A stretch of 11,289 nt of DNA from Pirellulales bacterium (lineage in GTDB: Bacteria; Planctomycetota; Planctomycetia; Pirellulales; JAICIG01): positions 1 through 11,289 of the forward strand of contig JAICIG010000261.1 in the NCBI GenBank assembly GCA_025924495.1, given 5' to 3'. Below, piece by piece: positions 1 through 7,092 of the stretch. Numbering within the stretch: the first letter of the stretch is position 1; the number at the start of each line of letters is the position of its first letter. The notes under the pieces are model-generated. The model ran no database searches. It saw only the letters and a list, made by a program, of their open reading frames with translations, and had not been told where the DNA came from. The translations under genes and the position numbers were made by a program.

Positions 1-1
1 A

Positions 2-1144
2 TTGCGCTTTGCTGCGGGCGAGACGCTTGTGCTGGAATCGGGCGGGCGGATCGAGGGTGAAATTGTCAATGCCAAGGAATCGCCTCGACAGACGTATGTC
101 GTCAAAACGGCCAACGGCGGACAAGTGACTCTAGCCCGCGCCCAAGTCATCGAGGTAATTCGTCCAACGGAAGCGGAGCTGGAATACGAAAAGATTCGTC
201 CCCAGTATCCCGACACCGTCGAAGGCCAGTGGGAGTTAGCCGTCTGGTGCCGCGATCATGGCCTCAGCCGATTGCGCGACAAGCACCTGGAGCGGATCAT
301 CGAGTTGGATCCCGGGCACAAGGAAGCCCATCGTCTGCTGAACCATACGATGGACCAGGGTCGGTGGAAGACCAAGTCTGGCTACTGGGAGGATCAGGGC
401 TATGTGTTCTACAAGGGCGATTGGATGACTCCGCAAGAGATGGAGCTCAAGGAGCGCGCCCGCACGACCGAGCTGTCGGTCAAGGATTGGAAGCACAAGT
501 TAAAACTGTGGCGCGGCTGGCTCAACACGGATCGCAGCGCTGAAGCGGTAGCAAACATCAACCAGATCAACGACCCTTACGCCGTGGCCGCGCTGGCCGA
601 ATACCTGGCCAAAGAAACGACGGAAGCAATTCGAAAGCGCTACATCGAGGCCTTGGCTCGCATCGGCACTCCCCAGGCCTGGCAGGTGCTCGTCGAATTC
701 TCCTTGAACGACAATAACGAGGAGGTCCGGCTGACGTGCCTCGATTATCTCGACGACAAACCTTCGCCGACCGCAGTTTACTACTACATCAAGAAGTTGC
801 AGGATACGAATAACAAGGTTGTCAATCGCGCGGCCAATGGCCTGTTGCGGATGAATGACCGGCGCGCGGTGGGCCCGCTGATCGACGCGTTGGTTACCAG
901 ACACAAGCACGTCATTCAGCCGTCGCAGAACAACGTCTCTTCTACGTTCGGCAGCGGCGGCGGCGGCTTCAGCTACGGCAGCGCCCCGCCAAAGATTATT
1001 AACGTGCCTTACCAGAACGAAGACGTTCTCGAAGCGTTGGTACAGCTTGCCGGCGGACCAAATTACAACTTTGACGTCGCGAGTTGGAAAGCCTGGCTGG
1101 CGACCCAAAAGAAGGCCCAGAGCCTCAGTGCTCGTCGCGATTAG
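2..1144 (+). CDS. HEAT-repeat protein, 5' partial, function unknown
   Basis: The reading frame is open at the left edge, so the true start and any signal peptide lie outside the window; 380 residues are visible. Residues 6-55 resemble a small beta-rich module (GETLVLESGGRIEGEI, then a V/T-rich stretch). Residues 75-115 look like a single TPR-type helical pair (WELAVWCRDHGL ... LERIIELDPGHKEAHRLL). Residues 120-143 are aromatic-rich (GRWKTKSGYW, GYVFYKGDWMTP). Residues 190-300 form two to three HEAT-like helical repeats (DPYAVAALAEYL, IRKRYIEALARIGTPQAWQVL, NRAANGLLRMNDRRAVGPL). A Gly/Ser linker at 314-328 precedes a short conserved-looking tail ending in ASWKAWLATQKK. Proteins of this layout are common in planctomycetes and are probably scaffolds in the cell envelope. 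No catalytic motif is visible and no function is claimed. The next gene follows after 27 bases on the same strand, so co-transcription is possible. Confidence 0.8.
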   Translation: MRFAAGETLVLESGGRIEGEIVNAKESPRQTYVVKTANGGQVTLARAQVIEVIRPTEAELEYEKIRPQYPDTVEGQWELAVWCRDHGLSRLRDKHLERIIELDPGHKEAHRLLNHTMDQGRWKTKSGYWEDQGYVFYKGDWMTPQEMELKERARTTELSVKDWKHKLKLWRGWLNTDRSAEAVANINQINDPYAVAALAEYLAKETTEAIRKRYIEALARIGTPQAWQVLVEFSLNDNNEEVRLTCLDYLDDKPSPTAVYYYIKKLQDTNNKVVNRAANGLLRMNDRRAVGPLIDALVTRHKHVIQPSQNNVSSTFGSGGGGFSYGSAPPKIINVPYQNEDVLEALVQLAGGPNYNFDVASWKAWLATQKKAQSLSARRD

Positions 1145-1171
1145 CTCGACGCAAGCAAAAGGAAGTTGCTC

Positions 1172-1552
1172 ATGTCTAAGCCGTCTGTGGCTATTTTAGG
1201 AGCCAGCGCCGACCGCTCCAAGTTTGGCAACAAGGCAGTGCGCGCCTACCTGCAACAGGGCTACGACGTATTTCCGGTGAATCCGAAAGGCGGCGTGATT
1301 GAAGGCCTGACCGTCTATAAAAGCCTGGCCGATGTGCCCGCGGCGCATTTGAACCGCATCAGCGTGTATTTGCCGCCGCAGGTCGGGCTGGCCATGCTCG
1401 ATGAAATCGCAGCCAAAGGCTGCGACGAGCTGTGGCTGAATCCGGGCAGCGAGAGCGACGCCCTTGTGGCCAAGGCGGAAGCGTTGGGCCTCAATCCGAT
1501 TCAAGCCTGCAGTATCGTCGCCGTCGGCGTGCATCCCGGCGACTTGTCTTAG
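1172..1552 (+). CDS. CoA-binding (YccU-like) Rossmann protein
   Basis: A 126-residue single-domain protein of the CoA_binding_2 type. The N-terminus has the family's nucleotide-loop signature (SVAILGASADRSKFGNKA, residues 5-22). It continues with strand-helix alternation: YDVFPVNPKGG at 31-41, the LTVYKSLADVP segment at 46-56 and ISVYLPPQ at 63-70. It ends in ELWLNPGSES (86-95) and a Cys at 113 where this family usually has its conserved IQxxC. Members bind CoA or a related nucleotide; their biochemical role is largely undefined. The ATG at 1172 is chosen because GGAAG (1161-1165) lies six bases upstream. A TTG two codons earlier is in frame but has no ribosome binding site. The length matches the family norm. 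The gene ends 25 bases before the stop of the convergent membrane-protein gene. Confidence 0.88.
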   Translation: MSKPSVAILGASADRSKFGNKAVRAYLQQGYDVFPVNPKGGVIEGLTVYKSLADVPAAHLNRISVYLPPQVGLAMLDEIAAKGCDELWLNPGSESDALVAKAEALGLNPIQACSIVAVGVHPGDLS

Positions 1553-1556
1553 CGCT

Positions 1557-1584
1557 CGCTTAGCGTCCGCCGCAGCGCTAAGCG
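1557..1584. terminator. 9-bp inverted repeat between convergent genes, possible bidirectional terminator
   Basis: CGCTTAGCG (1557-1565) and its exact complement CGCTAAGCG (1576-1584) can form a 9-bp stem with a 10-base loop. It begins four bases after the stop of the CoA-binding gene and includes the stop codon (1578-1580, complement) of the opposing membrane-protein gene. The position between two converging genes suggests transcription termination or read-through protection for both. There is no T-run on either side, so it is not a textbook intrinsic terminator. Confidence 0.45.
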
Positions 1585-2903
1585 GCCCGCTGGCCATAGG
1601 GCGCTCGGCGTCGGGCGAACCAGCTCTCGCCCAAGGTGGCCAATGCCACGCGATCTTCCAGGTTCGGTCGGAACACTGTCAGCAGCAGGAGCGGCAAATA
1701 CCAGTTGAGATAAACTCCGCCGGCGCTGGCGATCCAGAACTGCGTGCCGAGCATAACTGCGGCCGAGCAGCTCAGCAGCGTCCCCAGATTCTTCTGGGCC
1801 GGCCAGATCGCAAATCCGCCGCACATCGCTAGAAACAAGGCCAGCACCGGCATGCGATAAGGATTGGCCGATTTGTGAAAACTCCAAAAGCCTTCTGCAA
1901 TGGGAGTCGAAAAATCGGGCCAGCCGAACATCATTTTTAGTTGCGTGACAAACTGGTCGATGTTGGCCGATGCAAAAATTAGCGGCACAACCATCATTAC
2001 CAGCACCGCCGCAAATGCCGAGCTGAATCGCAACAAGCCCCGGTGCCAATAGAAGCCCAGCCAGAGCGGCAACAGGAAGATGGGGTAATAAATGACCCCG
2101 GTCGCCAGCCCCAACAAAATGCCTGAAATGATCGGCCGGCGATAGGCGGCGACTGCCCAGGTCAACAAGGCGGCGGGCAGCACGTGGTCAACGCGACCGG
2201 TCATTTGCGCCGTATAAGGCAATAGCAAATAGAGCGTGGCCGCGGCGACTCCTGTGCGGATATTATCGAAATGCCAGACGCCGATCATGATCATGCCGAC
2301 CACGACCGCCAGATGCGATAAGATGGCCAATGTCCTCGCCGTGGCGGCATGGACCATGTACTTGCCTTGCTCTTCCGAGGCCGCTGGATCTCTAGGCGAA
2401 ACGGCCTTGGTCGTAATGCTGGGAAGCCAGAAAAACCAAGGATACCCCGGCCCATAGCGAACCAGGCTCTTGTCGCCAGCGTGCGCCTCGGTCCGCGCTA
2501 GCAAGTCATCGAGCTTTCGCGGTCCCTCGAGATCGCTGGTCGTAGGCTGCTTGGTGATGACGTTAACCATCAAGAAAACCAACAGCGACGCGGCGATAAA
2601 CGTCAGCCCGCCGGGCGAAAGATTAGGCTCCAAGAGCGGACGGCGCACCATCCAAGAATCGCTAAGCAGCCGCACCAGGATCAGACCGCTCAGCACAAAC
2701 AGCCAAACGTAGCCCCAGTACTTGATATCGCCCGAGTGGTCAATCATCAACAGGCCCGGCGCCAGCGCAATCAACAATGCCAGGTCGAAATTGCGCATAC
2801 TCCAGAACCGGCTGAACTTGATAAAAATCGCGATCGTCAGCAATGACGACAGGTAAACCCAGGTCGTCAGATTCAGATCGTATTGGTAGAGAAGTCTTCC
2901 CAT
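1578..2903 (-). CDS. Polytopic membrane protein, possibly GT-C glycosyltransferase-like
   Basis: A 441-residue protein with roughly ten to twelve hydrophobic membrane segments, near residues 13-30, 40-55, 63-80, 99-116, 190-209, 217-233, 238-254, 258-286, 297-312, 351-366 and 396-411. A long non-hydrophobic loop (117-185) carries GPGYPWFFWLPS (151-162). Another at 313-350 holds MFGWPDFSTPIAEGFWSFHK. Many helices with large aromatic-rich loops, a short GRVDH motif (236-240) and YYPIFLLPLW (272-281) resemble polyprenyl-phosphate-sugar-dependent GT-C transferases or DUF2029-type proteins. The diagnostic acidic pair of a GT-C first loop is not evident, so that is only a suggestion. The ATG at 2903 is used because translation from it begins with MGRLLYQYDL and soon reaches the first helix. 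An in-frame ATG at 3062 would add 53 charged, Cys/Pro-rich residues with no coding look. The only Shine-Dalgarno-like sequence is a distant GGAAA. The gene is alone in its orientation here. Confidence 0.75.
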   Translation of the reverse strand: MGRLLYQYDLNLTTWVYLSSLLTIAIFIKFSRFWSMRNFDLALLIALAPGLLMIDHSGDIKYWGYVWLFVLSGLILVRLLSDSWMVRRPLLEPNLSPGGLTFIAASLLVFLMVNVITKQPTTSDLEGPRKLDDLLARTEAHAGDKSLVRYGPGYPWFFWLPSITTKAVSPRDPAASEEQGKYMVHAATARTLAILSHLAVVVGMIMIGVWHFDNIRTGVAAATLYLLLPYTAQMTGRVDHVLPAALLTWAVAAYRRPIISGILLGLATGVIYYPIFLLPLWLGFYWHRGLLRFSSAFAAVLVMMVVPLIFASANIDQFVTQLKMMFGWPDFSTPIAEGFWSFHKSANPYRMPVLALFLAMCGGFAIWPAQKNLGTLLSCSAAVMLGTQFWIASAGGVYLNWYLPLLLLTVFRPNLEDRVALATLGESWFARRRAPYGQRAA

Positions 2904-3055
2904 CGTAGTGCGCCGTTTTCCTGGAGGCCTGTCGGCGACCGTCTGCCGTCGGCAGAGCAGGCTACAACCAGCGCCCGGCGGAATGCCAGCTCGGTGAACA
3001 AGATTCCTCAGGTTTTCACAATTTCGCAACTTCGAGGATACGGTTTTCAGGCCGA

Positions 3056-3102
3056 TTTGCAAGCATTCGAGATGCCTTTCGGCATAGGCATTTGCTTGTA
3101 AA
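3056..3102. repeat. Nested inverted repeat in the divergent intergenic region
   Basis: TTTGCAAGCA (3056-3065) pairs with TGCTTGTAAA (3093-3102) over ten positions, nine Watson-Crick and one G-U. Between them ATGCC (3072-3076) and GGCAT (3081-3085) form a second stem with a TTTC loop. The result is a hairpin on a stem, in the 250-base gap between the divergent membrane-protein and YbaK genes and 51 bases before the YbaK start. It could be a cruciform or operator, or an mRNA leader structure for the YbaK-like gene. I saw no convincing -35/-10 pair in the gap. Confidence 0.45.
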
Positions 3103-3153
3103 CTGAGGCGTTGGTAGCGGTTGTGTCGATCGGGCTAGTCGCCGGAGGCCTGC

Positions 3154-3624
3154 ATGCCGGAACGTGTGTTTGATCGCATCGAGCAGTTGCTCTCGCAGCA
3201 AGGCATAGCACGCCAGGTACTGCACCATGCGCCGGTATTCACCAGCGCCGAGGCCGCCGCCATACGCGGAGTCCCTTTGGCCAGCGGGGCTAAAGCTTTG
3301 GTTTGTAAGGCGGATGGCGCGTTTGTATTCTTCGTCATTCCTGCGGACCGCAAGTTGGACAGCAAGGCGGTTCGCGCCGCTCGGGGCTGGAAAAGCTTTC
3401 GCTTTGCCGGTCGCGACGAAGTCCTGGAACTGACCGGCCTGACTCCCGGTTCCATTCCTCCCTTTGGCAGCTTATTTGGACTACAGACCCTCTGCGACCG
3501 CCGCCTGGCCGAGCAGACGACGATCAACTTCAACGCCGGAGATCATGCAATTTCGATGAGCATGCGCTTTGAAGATTATCTGGCGGCGGAACAGCCGGAA
3601 TTGGGCCCGTTCGCCGAATCGTAA
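3154..3624 (+). CDS. YbaK/ProX-type aminoacyl-tRNA deacylase
   Basis: A 156-residue single YbaK-domain protein. Free-standing members hydrolyse mischarged aminoacyl-tRNAs in trans, for example Ala- or Cys-tRNA(Pro), and so act in the cytosol as translation quality control. Family marks seen are the TSAEAAAIRGVP helix region (30-41), the key lysine in GAKALVCK (K47 in the 45-52 segment), FVFFVIPADRKLDSKAVR (57-74), and the GSIPPFG glycine/proline loop (99-105). The C-terminal strand INFNAGDHAISMSM (124-137) sits where family members bind the tRNA 3' end. The start is well supported: ATG at 3154 with GGAGG at 3144-3148, five bases upstream. The length is normal for a free-standing deacylase. 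Substrate choice (ProX, YbaK or Ala-specific) cannot be settled by eye. The 65-base gap to the convergent gene downstream contains only a weak 5-bp hairpin (3628-3646). Confidence 0.87.
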   Translation: MPERVFDRIEQLLSQQGIARQVLHHAPVFTSAEAAAIRGVPLASGAKALVCKADGAFVFFVIPADRKLDSKAVRAARGWKSFRFAGRDEVLELTGLTPGSIPPFGSLFGLQTLCDRRLAEQTTINFNAGDHAISMSMRFEDYLAAEQPELGPFAES

Positions 3625-3689
3625 TCGCCGCCACAGGTCTGCGGCCGTTACGGAGAATGAATCGGCATGCGGAGTGTCGCACGAACGAA

Positions 3690-4934
3690 TTAAGAATCGT
3701 CCGATGCACGGCCGCTTGCCAAGCGCTCGTGCGCGGCGTCTGTCCAAGGACTGTCGACCGTCAGGTCTAGGAAGGCGCGCCAGTGAACTTCGGCCTCATC
3801 GCGGCGTCCCATTTCGTCGAGGGTCCGCGCCAGATGATACCGTGCGTCGGCATAATCGGGATGGTAAGCGAGCGCCCCTTCAAAGGCTGCGGCCGCCAGT
3901 TCGTGCTGATCGCTCTCGGCCAATACGCAACCCAGGTTGGCTCGCGCCTCCACATAATCTTCGTCGAGTTCGATGGCCATATAGTATCGCTCGCGAGCGG
4001 CGCCGACGTCCCCCATACGATATAGCAACTCCGCCAGCATGAAACAGGTTTCCGCATGCGGACCGCCGGCGGCCAGGGCCGCGCGATACATCTCCGCGGC
4101 GAGTTCCAGGTCGCCTTCGTCTTCGAGTTCCGCCGCTAGCGCCTTCATTTCTTCGGGCGAAGCCAGCGATGACAGGTTGGTTCGGCGCGAATCGCGGCCG
4201 GGCGATGCGGTCGTTGCTGGGCTGGCAGCTGTCGTGGCCGCCGGGCGGCTGCGAGTCGCTGGCTCGGCGCGCTCCGCTTCGAAATCGAACCGCAGTTGAC
4301 CTCCCGATTCGATGAGCCCGTCCCCTTGGCGAAGCAAAAGCTGCTTGCCTTCGACGATGATCGACAGTTGGGCCAGGGGGCGCTCGATCTCGGGCAGCAG
4401 CCGCTGCAAGGCCGCTAATTTTTTTTCAATTGCTTGCGGCGATACGCCGGCGGCCAGCAACTCGGCTAATCGCCGCGCCGTGGCGACTTGCTGGAAGTCG
4501 AAGTAAGGCAGCTTGCGCACCTCGCGCACCGGCGCGATCAGCCCGCGCCGATGCCAGCGGCGGATGACCGCCACGGAAACGCCCAGCAAGTCGGCGAGCA
4601 TGGCCGGAGTGTAAAGCCGATGGATGTTTTGCTCCCCCTCGACGAATCCCAACCGCTGCCAGAGTTGTGTCTCGGTGATGACCTGCACGCTGCCTTGCTC
4701 GACCGCCGCCCGCAATTCATCGTCTAGCGACTCGGTCAGGTCGCTCAGCGGCAAATCGGCTTCGCCCACGACAATGAGTTGAGGCCTTTCCGACAGCTTA
4801 TCCAGGGCAATGCCGCCGCTGGCCCGCACTAACTGCTGCGCTTCACGCCGCGACATACCGGCCAGCTTGCCGACGAATGCCACCCGCTCGTTCTTTAAGG
4901 CATCGGAGGCGGCGGCGGAAGCATGAAAGGACAT
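3690..4934 (-). CDS. BRCT-MerR-TPR fusion protein
   Basis: A 414-residue, three-part cytosolic protein. Residues 14-95 look like a BRCT domain (NERVAFVGKLAGMSRREAQQ, then ASGGIALDKL and LIVVGEADLPLS), similar to the NAD+-ligase/RFC1 type. Residues 107-175 form a MerR-like winged helix-turn-helix (YTPAMLADLLGVSVAVIRRW, RRGLIAP, YFDFQQVATARRLAELLAAGVS), which suggests DNA binding. Residues 180-220 are a short beta-rich linker and 221-258 an Ala/Thr/Pro/Ser-rich disordered linker. From 262 to the end there are about four TPR units (EEMKALAAELEDEGDLELAA; AETCFMLAELLYRMGDVGAA; VEARANLGCVLAESDQHELA; ADARYHLARTLDEMGRRDEA). The ATG at 4934 is preferred because the BRCT begins soon after it. The longer open frame upstream would be low-complexity and overlap the YTV gene. 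No clear Shine-Dalgarno is seen. This domain order recurs in planctomycetes; no function is established that I know of. A role as a DNA-associated regulator using TPRs for protein partners is inference. Confidence 0.85.
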   Translation of the reverse strand: MSFHASAAASDALKNERVAFVGKLAGMSRREAQQLVRASGGIALDKLSERPQLIVVGEADLPLSDLTESLDDELRAAVEQGSVQVITETQLWQRLGFVEGEQNIHRLYTPAMLADLLGVSVAVIRRWHRRGLIAPVREVRKLPYFDFQQVATARRLAELLAAGVSPQAIEKKLAALQRLLPEIERPLAQLSIIVEGKQLLLRQGDGLIESGGQLRFDFEAERAEPATRSRPAATTAASPATTASPGRDSRRTNLSSLASPEEMKALAAELEDEGDLELAAEMYRAALAAGGPHAETCFMLAELLYRMGDVGAARERYYMAIELDEDYVEARANLGCVLAESDQHELAAAAFEGALAYHPDYADARYHLARTLDEMGRRDEAEVHWRAFLDLTVDSPWTDAAHERLASGRASDDS

Positions 4935-5026
4935 CTGTTTTTGTGCGGGGAAAGTCGCTCGACCGTGCTTTCCAGGGTTCCGGCGAAGATGTGGTTCCCC
5001 CAAGCATAACGCCGCGAGGGGCGGCG

Positions 5027-5069
5027 AAAAAGATGCGGGGCACAGGCCGCAGTGATGGCCCGTGCCCCG
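5027..5069 (-). terminator. Rho-independent terminator of the YTV-repeat gene
   Basis: Read on the minus strand, CGGGGCAC (5062-5069) and GTGCCCCG (5036-5043) form an 8-bp GC-rich stem. After one mismatch it continues inward with four more pairs (5045-5048 with 5057-5060). It is followed by GCATC and a run of five T (the A-run at 5027-5031 on the plus strand). It lies 62 bases beyond the YTV stop codon and before the BRCT-MerR-TPR start, so the two minus-strand genes are probably separate transcription units. Confidence 0.75.
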
Positions 5070-5130
5070 GGCGCTGGTTTCGGGCCTGCTTGTTGGGGCG
5101 ATTCGGCAGGCAGTTCTCTTTACCCGGTTC

Positions 5131-6564
5131 TCAGGTTTCACGGCCTCGGGTGGAGCGAATGACCGGCCGCAACTTCGATGAGCGGTTGCTCGTGCTTCCG
5201 TTCGGCGCCGATTCATCGACCGGTTCCGGCACGTTCTGCCCAGGCGGGATCTCCGGTTTTTTCTTGGCGGCGCCGTTCGTTTCGCCGCCGTTCGATGCGC
5301 CGTTGCCGCCCGATTTCGATTCTTCTTCCGGCGGCGCCAGCGTGGGCTCGCCTTGCTTCAGCGACCTTTGCGGCGCCGAGCTGTAAGCCGGCGCGCTGGG
5401 AGCAACCGCGGCCGCCGGGGCGGGAGCATAGACGGGATTGCCGCATGGATCGATCGGCACCTTAAAGACCACCGTTCGCGGCACGCGATAGGTGTAGGTG
5501 ATCGGCACGCGCTTCTCGACGATTTGCGGCACCTGGATCGTTTCTTCGGTGGCTACCTGGCGGCAGACCTGAACCGGCAGTTGCTCCACCTTCTCTTCTT
5601 CGACCATGCGCATCGTGGTGACCGGCACTTTGCGGACCACTTCTTCAGGCATCATGCGGCAAACGCGCACCGGTACCTTGTTTTCCACTCGTTCCGTCAC
5701 TTGTCGGCAAACGGTGTATGGCACCCGGCGCACCTGTTCTTCTTGTACCATCCGGCAAACCTGGATGGGCACTTTACGGACCACCTGCTCGTCAACATAA
5801 CGGCAAACCTGCACCGGCACCTTGCGTGTCATCACGCGGGCGGCATAGCTGGTTTGCGGAACTTGCATGGTGACTAGATTCGGCTGCCAGACTCTCTGCG
5901 CCGTGACCACGCCTGGCTGTTGCACCGGAGTCCAGTACAGGCCGCCGCGCTGGTAGGCGGTGCGGCCCGTCAACGGATCGCTAACGCACATGCCCGACTG
6001 CCACGAAAGCTGGTTGCGCACCGGCCCAGGTCGGTAAACTTGCTGTTCGACAAAATATCCTTGATCCACTTGCACCGGACTGTAGGTAGTTACCGGTTCC
6101 ATGACGGTGTAGTTTTCGTCGCGTTCGGCGGTTTCGACCACCGGACGACGCACCATATATCGCTCCTCGCGTTCTTGCGTCTCGTACACGGGGCGCTGCA
6201 CCATGTAGCGCTCTTCGCGTTCGGCGGTTTCGTACACATTTCGCACGACATCGTAGCTGCGGTCTTCGACGCGTTCTTCCCATACGGGTCGCTGCACGGT
6301 GTAGCGTTCTTCGCGTTCGGCGGTCTCATACACGGGTCGAGCTACGGTGTAGCGCCTTTCGCGCATTTCCGTTTCCCAGACGGGGCGATAGCTCGTCACC
6401 TTGCGCTGCTCATAGACGGTTTCTTGCTCGACGCGATAGGCGGTTACTTGACGGTCTTCAAAGACCGTCTGGTACTCGAGCCGGTACGTATCCCCACACG
6501 GCGATTGGGCGCTCGCGGCCGAAGCCAGCAGGAACGCAGTCGTAATAGCAAGTGCGGTTCTCAT
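5131..6564 (-). CDS. Secreted planctomycete YTV-repeat protein
   Basis: A 477-residue exported protein. Residues 1-20 are a signal peptide (MRTALAITTAFLLASAASAQ, cleavage likely after A-x-A). Residues 30-157 are eight consecutive 16-residue units of the YTV type (consensus roughly VYETAEREERYTVQRP), with a weaker ninth to 173. Residues 174-246 form a unique segment rich in W, Y, Q and P with one Cys (193). Residues 247-342 hold six more 16-residue units of a different consensus (RKVPVQVCRMVxEExV), five of them with a Cys in the same place. Residues 343-373 are degenerate copies. The tail from 378 is a low-complexity Ala/Pro, Ser/Gly/Glu and basic stretch. The ATG at 6564 is chosen because it gives the signal peptide and has GAGGGGAAG directly upstream; an in-frame ATG at 6642 does not. 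YTV proteins are known almost only from planctomycetes and are taken to be cell-envelope components. A disulfide-linked or extended beta structure is plausible but inferred. Confidence 0.9.
   Translation of the reverse strand: MRTALAITTAFLLASAASAQSPCGDTYRLEYQTVFEDRQVTAYRVEQETVYEQRKVTSYRPVWETEMRERRYTVARPVYETAEREERYTVQRPVWEERVEDRSYDVVRNVYETAEREERYMVQRPVYETQEREERYMVRRPVVETAERDENYTVMEPVTTYSPVQVDQGYFVEQQVYRPGPVRNQLSWQSGMCVSDPLTGRTAYQRGGLYWTPVQQPGVVTAQRVWQPNLVTMQVPQTSYAARVMTRKVPVQVCRYVDEQVVRKVPIQVCRMVQEEQVRRVPYTVCRQVTERVENKVPVRVCRMMPEEVVRKVPVTTMRMVEEEKVEQLPVQVCRQVATEETIQVPQIVEKRVPITYTYRVPRTVVFKVPIDPCGNPVYAPAPAAAVAPSAPAYSSAPQRSLKQGEPTLAPPEEESKSGGNGASNGGETNGAAKKKPEIPPGQNVPEPVDESAPNGSTSNRSSKLRPVIRSTRGRET
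5539..5826 (-). repeat. Six coding 48-bp repeats with periodic cysteine
   Basis: These code for residues 247-342 of the YTV-repeat protein. Each 48-bp unit encodes about (R/N)KVPVQVCRMVxEExV; units differ by many synonymous and some amino-acid changes, so they are old duplications rather than recent slippage. Five of six units have Cys at unit position 8; the fifth unit has Met there. Confidence 0.85.
6094..6477 (-). repeat. Eight coding 48-bp YTV repeats
   Basis: These code for residues 30-157 of the YTV-repeat protein, eight units of exactly 16 codons with no indels. The DNA word GCGTTCGGCGG/T recurs at 6121, 6217 and 6313, exactly 96 bases apart. Alternate units are therefore most alike, and the array probably grew by duplication of a two-unit block. 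Confidence 0.85.
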
Positions 6565-7092
6565 CTTCCCCTCATCCTTCACATTGCCGTCCGGAAGCGC
6601 GGTCCGGCCGGCAAATTTCCTGGTGCTGGTATCTCGGTTCAATATTCCTTGCGCTGGGTTCCTCGCCGCGGCCCCCCTCCTTACTACGCAATAAGACCGC
6701 GAAAAAACCCTTCAAGAGAATGTGGCGGACTAAATGAGAGGCTGCAAACAGAAAACTTTAACATCGCCCCGATCGCGATCCCTAAATCCATACATTAAAA
6801 GACTTTGTGTTTCTCAAAAATCCCTAAAGATTTTTCACCGGCCACGCCGAGCGACGCTAGCGGCGCCATCGATTTTTCACCGCAAACGCTAGCGTCGCAA
6901 CGAACCGGTACATCCCGTCTCTGGCGGGGGCGGATTTGGAGGTGGAATTGCGGTCGAAACAAGCAAACGCTGTAGCCCAACGAAGGCCCGCGTAATAGCA
7001 CCGTTCTCAGCCGACAGGGGGCAAGGTGCTAATATGAATCAACGCTCCGAGTCGCCAGCCGGCCCTAACTGCAACGCTGAGACCCTCCTCGC
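6565..7092. other. 528-base intergenic region between divergent genes
   Basis: This gap must hold the promoters of the minus-strand YTV gene and the plus-strand regulator. No gene is supported in it. The only distinct structure is the repeat cluster at 6816-6898, described separately. TAATAT at 7030-7035 resembles a -10 box for the regulator but has no matching -35. TTGAAG on the minus strand near 6711 followed by TATTGC near 6689 is a poor promoter candidate for the YTV gene. I saw no sigma-54 -24/-12 pair here. Confidence 0.6.
6829..6898. repeat. Compound inverted/direct repeat, possible dispersed planctomycete element
   Basis: GCGACGCTAGCG (6851-6862) and its exact complement CGCTAGCGTCGC (6887-6898) make a 12-bp inverted repeat with a 24-base spacer. 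Each arm itself contains the palindrome CGCTAGCG. The 12-base word GATTTTTCACCG occurs twice as a direct repeat (6829-6840 and 6871-6882), 42 bases apart. A smaller AAAAATC/GATTTTT pair (6816-6822, 6829-6835) adjoins it. The layout resembles REP/BIME-like units scattered between genes. I see no other copy in this window. Confidence 0.55.

Noticed and set aside
500..1108. 202-residue open frame on the minus strand
   Set aside because: It is a shadow of the HEAT-repeat gene with low-complexity Ala/Arg/Val composition and no recognisable domain.
2904..3062. Extension of the membrane-protein gene to an ATG at 3062
   Set aside because: The extra 53 residues are charged and Cys/Pro-rich, lack a membrane or signal segment and would fill the divergent promoter gap.
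3628..3646. GCCGC/GCGGC hairpin between the convergent YbaK and BRCT genes as terminator
   Set aside because: The stem is only 5 bp with no T-run, too weak to support.
4935..5216. Extension of the BRCT-MerR-TPR gene to an ATG at 5216
   Set aside because: It would overlap the end of the YTV gene and cross that gene's intrinsic terminator; the added residues are Arg/Pro-rich with no domain.
4877..5386. 169-residue open frame on the plus strand
   Set aside because: It runs antisense across the end of one gene, a terminator and the start of another, with no domain or ribosome binding site.
6094..6477. Regular 48-bp repeats as a CRISPR array
   Set aside because: There are no spacers; the units are contiguous, degenerate and in frame, and they encode protein repeats.
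5920..6798. 292-residue open frame on the plus strand opposite the YTV gene
   Set aside because: It is His/Phe/Gly-rich because it mirrors the YTV repeats in antisense. The minus-strand frame has a signal peptide, a good ribosome binding site and a terminator.
6795..7001. 68-residue open frame on the minus strand in the intergenic region
   Set aside because: Its repeated GEKS segments are translations of the GATTTTTCACCG direct repeat and its flanks. There is no domain or ribosome binding site.
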